The position numbers and the translations under genes are program-made. Below, in pieces: positions 7,016 to 10,829 of a stretch of DNA of 10,829 nucleotides (positions are counted from its first letter, which is position 1; the number at the start of each line of letters is the position of its first letter). Source of the DNA: an uncultured Bilophila sp. (GTDB lineage Bacteria > Desulfobacterota > Desulfovibrionia > Desulfovibrionales > Desulfovibrionaceae); assembly GCA_910585945.1 (NCBI GenBank), contig CAJUHZ010000064.1:1-10829 (forward strand). The letters are read 5' to 3'. The notes under the pieces are model-generated. The model saw only the letters and a program-made list of their open reading frames with translations, searched no databases and was not told where the DNA came from.

Positions 7016-7102
7016 GTTTGGGGGCTTCTCGCCCCCAAACCCCCGGCAGGGGCATGATGCCCCTGCACCCCCGGCGGCGGTTTTGCCGTCCGGCAAAACC
7101 GC
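7016..7102. repeat. Cluster of three perfect hairpins ahead of selB
   Basis: Three perfect inverted repeats lie head to tail in the rsmF-selB gap. Positions 7016-7025 pair with 7031-7040 (10 bp, loop TTCTC). Positions 7046-7055 pair with 7057-7066 (10 bp, one central base). Positions 7077-7088 pair with 7091-7102 (12 bp, GCGGTTTTGCCG type). C-runs separate them, and CTCATGAGGGGG follows. None is followed by a convincing T-run on the minus strand. They may terminate or stabilise the 3' end of the methyltransferase mRNA, or be an interspersed palindromic repeat of the kind frequent in intergenic DNA of GC-rich bacteria. They form the leader of selB if transcription reads through. Confidence 0.75.
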
Positions 7103-7132
7103 TCATGAGGGGGTTCGGGAGGAAGCATTCCC

Positions 7133-8512
7133 CTAACGCTCGCTCCACACGGCCCGCCCATTCTTCAGGCGCAAGCGCCCGAGGGGAAGTCCGCGCCAGA
7201 ACAGGGCGGCTTCCTTTGCGCTCCCGCCGGCTCCCTGTTTGCGCCGGGCCGGTGTCGCCTCCGCGTCCGGGGGGCGGATCGCTCCCTGCAGGCTCTGCCC
7301 CTGCGTCAGGGCCTTCAGATCGCGGATGTCCTCCACGTCCAGCCGCACTGTCGAGGGGAGTGGATCGCGCGCGAGAAAGCGCAGGCGCGGTGAAGGAATG
7401 CAGCCACGGCCGGCCGCCTTGCCAATGGCCGCGCCCTGCCAGCGCAGGGCAGCCGGCAGCAGTTCCACGGCCCGCGCCGGAAGAAAATGCACGCTGTCGC
7501 CAAAGCGGGCGATCCGCCCCGGCGGCAGGAGGGCCGGATCCAGCCCGAAATCGGCCAGAAGCCCGGACGGGATCGGCTCGCAGGGCGCGTGGGCCGCCGG
7601 GCGTTCCCCTTGCCGTTCTTCCGGCTGGCCTGACGGATATTCCCCCGGCCGCGCGGCTGTCGCTCCCGTCTCGCTTGTTCCGTCCGCCCCGGGCTTGCGG
7701 AAGCAGGCGACAAAAAAGCCCTGGGCGGCCGAAGCCTCGCCGTCCACCCGCAGACAGCCCTCGCAGCCGGGCAGGAGCGGCGGAGCGAAGACAAAGCCGG
7801 GAAAGGCCGGGAGCGGCTCCGGCGCAAGCCCCAGATGATCCGCGGCAAAGCGGACCTGCTCCTCGTTTTCCTCCACATTGGTGGTGCAGGTGGAGTAGAC
7901 GAGCCGCCCTCCGGGCGCGAGCAGCCGGGCGGCTTCGCTCAGCAGGCGGCGCTGGAGGGTGATGAGCGGCGCTATCTTGTCACCGCGCCACAGTTCCGTG
8001 ATGCCGGGATGACGATCCGTGGTGCCCCAGCCCGAGCAGGGCGGATCAAGCAGGATGTGACGCCACGAGCCGTCCGCAAGGGGGATCTGCTCACCCGGCC
8101 AGGAACAGGTCACGGCCTGGATCAGATTGAGGGCGAGGAGGTTGGCGCGCAGGGTGGCGAGCCGGGGCCGGCCCGGCTCGTTGCCGAGCACGAGACCCGC
8201 GCCGCCGACAAGTTGCGCGAGCAGGCCCGTTTTACTGCCGGGGCTTGCGCACATGTCGAGCACGGCCTCGCCCGGCGCGGGCGCAAGCGCCAGAGGCGGG
8301 AGCATGGACGAGCGATCCTGAATGTACACCAGCCCCCAGAAGGCGGCCTGACTCCGCCCGAGGGGGAACGGTTCCGCCACAAGACGGCGCGCCAGGGGCG
8401 AGAACGGTTCCGGCTCAAAGGCAAAGCCTTCCGCGGCGAGCAACGCTTCCACAAGGGGCGTCTGCTCCGGGGCGCAGACAAGACGGAAGGAACGGCGAGG
8501 TAAATCTGTCAT
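7133..8512 (-). CDS. RsmF/RsmB-family 16S rRNA (cytosine-C5) methyltransferase
   Basis: This SAM-dependent enzyme of the NOP2/Sun family would form m5C in rRNA. With the ATG at 8512 it has 459 residues. The SAM-binding motif DMCASPGSKT is at 86-95, the DPPCSG motif carries Cys159, and STCTTNVEENE carries the catalytic Cys209, so both family cysteines are present. Residues about 274-312 are a Pro/Gly/Glu-rich linker. The C-terminus (about 320-459) ends with GLPLGRLRLKNGR, resembling the PUA-like domain of RsmF (YebU), which suggests an RsmF-like target in 16S rRNA over RsmB. The frame stays open upstream to 8836, but homology begins only at MTDLPRRSFRLV, and the upstream part is Ala/Arg/Ser-rich and overlaps the divergent gene. 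No good Shine-Dalgarno precedes 8512, nor an in-frame ATG at 8542, so the exact start is uncertain. It is the most upstream gene of the leftward block. Confidence 0.9.
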   Translation of the reverse strand: MTDLPRRSFRLVCAPEQTPLVEALLAAEGFAFEPEPFSPLARRLVAEPFPLGRSQAAFWGLVYIQDRSSMLPPLALAPAPGEAVLDMCASPGSKTGLLAQLVGGAGLVLGNEPGRPRLATLRANLLALNLIQAVTCSWPGEQIPLADGSWRHILLDPPCSGWGTTDRHPGITELWRGDKIAPLITLQRRLLSEAARLLAPGGRLVYSTCTTNVEENEEQVRFAADHLGLAPEPLPAFPGFVFAPPLLPGCEGCLRVDGEASAAQGFFVACFRKPGADGTSETGATAARPGEYPSGQPEERQGERPAAHAPCEPIPSGLLADFGLDPALLPPGRIARFGDSVHFLPARAVELLPAALRWQGAAIGKAAGRGCIPSPRLRFLARDPLPSTVRLDVEDIRDLKALTQGQSLQGAIRPPDAEATPARRKQGAGGSAKEAALFWRGLPLGRLRLKNGRAVWSER

Positions 8513-8557
8513 GGCTGTTTGCGGCGGCCGCCCCGATCGCATGCGCCGTGCCGGAAT

Positions 8558-8615
8558 GCACGGGCCGTGCTGACCGGACCGATCAGGCCGGACCGATCGG
8601 GTGATCGGGCTGACC
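8558..8615. promoter_or_regulatory. Palindrome and direct repeats in the divergent intergenic region
   Basis: Between the divergent starts at 8512 and 8742 there is a 13-base palindrome GCACGGGCCGTGC (8558-8570). Two copies of CCGGACCGATC follow (8574-8584 and 8588-8598, 14-bp period). Next come overlapping GATCGGGT/GATCGGGC units (8595-8610, 8-bp period), which are inverted relative to the CCGATC parts. The arrangement looks like an operator for a DNA-binding protein controlling one or both genes, but no regulator or known consensus was recognised. Confidence 0.4.
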
Positions 8616-8658
8616 GCACGGGGTGCGCCCGCGCCGGCGGAGCAGGAAAGACGGCGGC

Positions 8659-8688
8659 TTGCGGACTGCGCGCGGTGTGGTGTAGAAT
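8659..8688 (+). promoter_or_regulatory. Sigma-70-like promoter of the VCBS-repeat gene
   Basis: TTGCGG (8659-8664) and TAGAAT (8683-8688) are separated by 18 bases. The -10 box matches TATAAT at five of six bases, the -35 box at three of six. The start would be near 8695, giving a leader of about 47 nt. A run of seven A residues follows in this GC-rich setting. Confidence 0.6.
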
Positions 8689-8729
8689 GAAAAAAAGCCG
8701 GCGCTCCCCTGCCGGACGCGCCCATCAAC

Positions 8730-8735
8730 AAGGAG
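8730..8735 (+). promoter_or_regulatory. Ribosome binding site of the VCBS-repeat gene
   Basis: AAGGAG lies six bases before the ATG at 8742. It fixes this start over later in-frame candidates, and the start immediately precedes a good signal peptide. Confidence 0.75.
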
Positions 8736-8741
8736 CCACGA

Positions 8742-10406
8742 ATGCGTTTGCCTTTGCACACTCTCTCCCGCGTGGCGCTGGCGCTGTGCGCGGCGCTGTT
8801 GCTCGCCGCCTCCGCGCTGGCCGCCGAAGCGGGCACTTATGTGGTCCTGCCGTTCAAGGTGAATGGACCAGCGGGATTTTCTTATCTGGAAAAAGCCGTT
8901 CCGTCCATGCTTGCCTCGCGCCTGTACTGGAAAGACCATGCCGAGCCTGTGGACGACGCCGCGGCGGCCAGGGGCGGGCGGGTCTCCTCCTCCGCCGGGC
9001 TGGACAAGGCGCGCGCCGCCGCCGGGGCGGACTACGCCGTGTGGGGCGAGGTCTCCATCGTTGGGGACAACGCTGTCATGGACGTGCTTGTCCGCGGGCC
9101 GGAAGGCAGGGAATGGCGCAAGAACGTCAAGAGCCCGGTCAATGACCTCATCGCCTCCCTCCAGGATGTTGCGGATTCGATCAACGCCGATCTCTTCGGC
9201 CGGCCGGTCACGGCCTCGGCCGCCAACGCCCGCAGCGCGTCCATGGTCAATCAGATGAACCCGGATCTCATGCACAACGAGACCACCCAGCGCCAGGTGT
9301 ATCTGAACCCGCAGCTTCGCTATCAGGGCAATGACGGAACCCGCCTCCGCAGTCAGAATCTGCCCTTCGCCTCCGTCGGCATGGAAGTGGCGGATCTGGA
9401 CGGCGACGGCCGGAATGAAGTCGCCCTGCTTTCCAAGGACAGGGTGCATGTCTACCGCTGGAGCGAGCAGGGGCTGAAACCCCTTGGCGAGCACAAGCTC
9501 CCTTCCAACCTCACGCCCATGCTTTTGCGCAGCATCGACCTCAATCGCGACGGCAGCGCCGAACTCGTCGTTTCCACCTACGACCCCGATTACACCCAGC
9601 CGCGATCCTTCCTTTTTTCCTTCCGGGACGGCAAATTCGTCACGCTTGCGGATCGCCTGCCCTACTACCTCAACGTGGTGCGGATGCCTCCGGATTTCAT
9701 GCCCGTGCTCGTTGGCCAGAAGGGTGACCCCTCGCGTATTTTCTCCCGCGCGGGCGTGCATGAGATGATCCCGCAAGGGAAGAGCATGAGCACGGCCCGG
9801 CGGCTTGACCTGCCCGAAGGGGCCAATGCGCTCAACTTCGCCTGGCTTCCCGGCAAGCCGGGCGAGGACACGAACAAGATCGTCCTGCTCACGGGCGAGG
9901 AAAAGCTCAGGGTCTTCACCCCGCAGGGCGCTTCCCTCTACCAGTCGGACGAGAGTTTTTCCGGATCGGCCATCGGCATTGCGGAGCAGACCACCATGCC
10001 CGGTCTCGGCAAGAGCGACGTGCTCATTCCTTCCAAGTACTTCGTGCCCTTGCGCATGATTCCAACGGATCTGGAAAAGGACGGCGTGTGGGAACTGCTG
10101 GTGAACAAGCCGCTTTCCGTGGCCGCGCAGTTCTTTGAAAACTACCGCAATTTCCCCGAATCGGAAATCCACGCCCTGTTCTGGGACGGCGTGGGCCTGA
10201 GTCTGTTGTGGAAGACGCGGCGCATCAAGGGTTCGGTGGCTGATTTCGCCCTGTCCGATGTGGACAACAACGGCGTGCCGGATTTGATCGCGGCGGTCAA
10301 CACCCACCCCGGCGCGCTTGGCCTGCAAAACCGCAAGACCATCGTCATCGCCTATCCGCTTGATCTTTCGCAGGCGGACCCGAAGACCGCGCCGGCGCTG
10401 GAATAG
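8742..10406 (+). CDS. Secreted TolB-like/VCBS (FG-GAP) repeat protein
   Basis: The 554-residue product has a signal peptide (basic n-region, hydrophobic core about 10-24, likely cleavage after Ala27 or Ala28 in SALAAEA). It should be exported to the periplasm or beyond. Residues about 30-155 look like a TolB N-terminal or FlgO-like alpha/beta domain (YVVLPFKVNG, FSYLEKAVPSMLASRL, GADYAVWGEV). From about 185 onward it is a repeat domain with four DxDxDG-type calcium-loop motifs: DLDGDGRNE (218-226), DLNRDGSAE (266-274), DLEKDGVWE (443-451) and DVDNNGVPD (506-514). This is the pattern of VCBS/FG-GAP beta-propellers. No catalytic motif, lipobox or C-terminal anchor is visible. It is alone on its strand, with its own promoter and ribosome site, divergent from the rRNA methyltransferase. 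The specific function is unknown; a role in envelope assembly or ligand binding is a guess. The reading frame is certain. Confidence 0.88.
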   Translation: MRLPLHTLSRVALALCAALLLAASALAAEAGTYVVLPFKVNGPAGFSYLEKAVPSMLASRLYWKDHAEPVDDAAAARGGRVSSSAGLDKARAAAGADYAVWGEVSIVGDNAVMDVLVRGPEGREWRKNVKSPVNDLIASLQDVADSINADLFGRPVTASAANARSASMVNQMNPDLMHNETTQRQVYLNPQLRYQGNDGTRLRSQNLPFASVGMEVADLDGDGRNEVALLSKDRVHVYRWSEQGLKPLGEHKLPSNLTPMLLRSIDLNRDGSAELVVSTYDPDYTQPRSFLFSFRDGKFVTLADRLPYYLNVVRMPPDFMPVLVGQKGDPSRIFSRAGVHEMIPQGKSMSTARRLDLPEGANALNFAWLPGKPGEDTNKIVLLTGEEKLRVFTPQGASLYQSDESFSGSAIGIAEQTTMPGLGKSDVLIPSKYFVPLRMIPTDLEKDGVWELLVNKPLSVAAQFFENYRNFPESEIHALFWDGVGLSLLWKTRRIKGSVADFALSDVDNNGVPDLIAAVNTHPGALGLQNRKTIVIAYPLDLSQADPKTAPALE

Positions 10407-10458
10407 GCGTTTTTTGGGGGGCGGGCTTCGCGCCGGCTGCAAAGCTGCAATCCGCCTC

Positions 10459-10487
10459 TTGCCCTTCGCCGGCTGAAGAGCTATACA
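10459..10487 (+). promoter_or_regulatory. Promoter-like pair for a possible small RNA
   Basis: TTGCCC (10459-10464) and TATACA (10482-10487) are separated by exactly 17 bases, each matching the sigma-70 consensus at four of six positions. The predicted start (about 10493-10494) coincides with the first base of the perfect hairpin that follows. An A/T-rich -10 box is uncommon in this GC-rich sequence. The same bases would form the T-run of a minus-strand terminator, so the reading is ambiguous. Confidence 0.4.
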
Positions 10488-10524
10488 AAAGGCGTCGGGC
10501 TGGTGTTCCCGCACCAGCCCGACG
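10485..10524 (-). terminator. Possible intrinsic terminator for minus-strand transcription
   Basis: On the minus strand the 13-bp stem (10524-10512 with 10505-10493) is followed at once by CCTTTTGTAT. That fits an intrinsic terminator for transcripts entering from the right edge, convergent with the VCBS gene. It is an alternative reading of the small-RNA 5' hairpin. Confidence 0.5.
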
Positions 10525-10616
10525 GACACGGCGCGTTATGCGCTCCCATGTGTTACGCGGCAAAGACACACACGTTTTGCCCCCGCCCGGCGGCAACCGG
10601 ACGGGGGCCTTTGTTT
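10493..10616 (+). ncRNA. Candidate intergenic small RNA (about 124 nt)
   Basis: The segment begins at the start predicted from the promoter-like pair at 10459-10487 and ends in an intrinsic terminator. The 5' end is a perfect 13-bp hairpin (10493-10505 with 10512-10524, loop TTCCCG). The middle contains a small GCGC/GCGC hairpin inside ACAC/GTGT arms. GGCAAA (10559-10564) could pair with TTTGCC (10576-10581) and so compete with the terminator stem. It does not match tRNA-Sec, SRP RNA or tmRNA features I can recall. It could equally be the 3' UTR of the VCBS gene or an attenuated leader for a gene right of the window. No homology has been tested. Confidence 0.35.
10579..10616 (+). terminator. 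Rho-independent terminator
   Basis: GCCCCCG (10579-10585) pairs with CGGGGGC (10602-10608). After one mismatch, CCGG (10587-10590) pairs with CCGG (10597-10600) around a 6-nt loop. CTTTGTTT follows at 10609-10616. It would end the VCBS-gene mRNA and/or the candidate small RNA. Confidence 0.8.
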
Positions 10617-10619
10617 ACC

Positions 10620-10691
10620 TTACATCCGGCTTGATGACCGGAGCAACAGACAAAGGAGCGTCAGCAGCGCCAAGACAAGAAGGCGTCTCAT
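10620..10691 (-). CDS. Possible small hydrophobic peptide (23 aa), doubtful
   Basis: A minus-strand ATG at 10691 opens a frame coding for an Arg-Arg start, a hydrophobic core of about 14 residues with ten leucines in all, and an Arg/Ser-rich end (RSSSRM). It resembles a single-pass membrane microprotein or a bare signal sequence. No Shine-Dalgarno precedes it. The frame extends upstream to a TTG at 10805 without looking more gene-like, and the ATG borders the short repeat. Leucines are too scattered and no attenuator follows in the right form, so a leucine leader peptide is not supported. It is reported only as a candidate. Confidence 0.15.
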   Translation of the reverse strand: MRRLLVLALLTLLCLLLRSSSRM

Positions 10692-10693
10692 GC

Positions 10694-10721
10694 GGCTAGG
10701 GCCAGCCCTCATGAAAACGCC
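10694..10721. repeat. Short degenerate repeat, right copy
   Basis: This stretch matches 143-170 at 23 of 28 positions in the same orientation. It contains AGGGC-CA-GCCCT, a near-perfect small palindrome. Its minus-strand reading includes TCATGAGGG, also seen beside the hairpins ahead of selB (7103-7111), hinting at a shared family of intergenic elements. Confidence 0.35.
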
Positions 10722-10757
10722 GTCCGCGAAAAGCCGGGTTTTTCCGGCCGGCAAGGC

Positions 10758-10817
10758 GCAAGGCAAACATTGGACGAAGCTGTATTGAACATACCGCAAG
10801 GTCAATGTTGGCCTTGC
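10758..10817. repeat. Inverted repeat near the right edge
   Basis: GCAAGGCAAACATTG (10758-10772) and its inverse at 10803-10817 agree at 14 of 15 positions across a 30-base spacer. A tandem GCAAGGC pair starts at 10751. The right arm also overlaps a smaller palindrome at 10796-10817 (9 of 10 pairs), so two alternative hairpins are possible. The role is unknown; it may regulate a gene beyond the window. Confidence 0.5.
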
Positions 10818-10829
10818 AACGCCGCCGGA

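Larger units (their letters stand above)
10407..10829. other. Gene-poor right end
   Basis: These 423 bases contain the promoter-like pair, two strong hairpins and small-RNA candidate described separately, then the right copy of the short repeat and an inverted repeat near the edge. No ORF with a ribosome site or recognisable homology was found on either strand. The base composition falls towards the right, with several A/T-rich stretches unlike the coding part. Confidence 0.6.

Noticed and set aside
8513..8836. N-terminal extension of the rRNA methyltransferase to an ATG at 8836
   Set aside because: The extra 108 residues are low-complexity, overlap the divergent VCBS gene and its promoter, and lie outside the conserved domain.
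8583..10529. 648-residue minus-strand open frame opposite the VCBS gene
   Set aside because: It is antisense to a gene with signal peptide, calcium-loop motifs, promoter and ribosome site. Its product is His/Gly/Arg-rich without family motifs, as expected of a shadow frame in GC-rich DNA.
10493..10616. Known structural RNA (tRNA-Sec, SRP RNA, tmRNA)
   Set aside because: The GGAAG-type SRP apical motif, tRNA T-arm consensus and tmRNA tag features are all absent.
10620..10691. Leucine leader peptide for an attenuator
   Set aside because: The leucines are spread through a membrane-like core, there is no ribosome site, and no terminator/antiterminator of the proper form and strand follows.
1..10829. 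CRISPR array, insertion sequence, tRNA or rRNA genes
   Set aside because: No regularly spaced repeats, transposase motifs, or cloverleaf and rRNA signatures were found on either strand by eye.

Overview
This is a GC-rich, densely coded stretch of a bacterial chromosome. It most resembles a sulfate-reducing deltaproteobacterium of the Desulfovibrio type. That assignment is inferred from the gene set (selenocysteine elongation factor SelB, formate dehydrogenase maturation and molybdenum-cofactor genes, a FliJ/MotE-like flagellar pair, a secreted VCBS-type protein) and from G/C-rich palindromic intergenic repeats; no marker gene in the window proves it.

From 198 to 8512 eight genes are read leftwards (minus strand). 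In order of transcription they are an RsmF/RsmB-type rRNA m5C methyltransferase (8512-7133), selB (6955-5006), fliJ (4840-4400), a MotE-like protein (4443-3652), truA (3546-2767), a divergent fdhD (2774-2040), mobA (2043-1198) and moaA (1205-198). The flagellar pair has a near-consensus sigma-54 promoter at 4892-4907. The last four genes overlap by 8, 4 and 8 bases and look like one translationally coupled operon. On the right, a secreted TolB-like/VCBS-repeat protein is read rightwards (8742-10406) from its own sigma-70-like promoter. The final 423 bases hold no convincing protein gene. They do hold a promoter-like pair, a 13-bp hairpin and an intrinsic terminator that together could define a small RNA of about 124 nt.

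The functional theme is maturation of molybdenum/tungsten, selenocysteine-dependent formate dehydrogenases. SelB inserts selenocysteine, MoaA and MobA build the bis-MGD cofactor, and FdhD normally passes sulfur to that cofactor. TruA and the 16S rRNA methyltransferase are translation housekeeping genes, and the flagellar pair is interposed.

The most unusual item is the FdhD homologue. It keeps the conserved C-terminal half but has lost the segment carrying the CxxC sulfurtransferase motif, which is replaced by a Pro/Ser/Asp-rich linker. The neighbouring MobA has an atypical insertion after its GTP-binding loop. Other points of interest are a cluster of perfect hairpins ahead of selB, a hairpin and G-quadruplex motif ahead of truA, a short degenerate repeat shared by both window ends, and the candidate small RNA.
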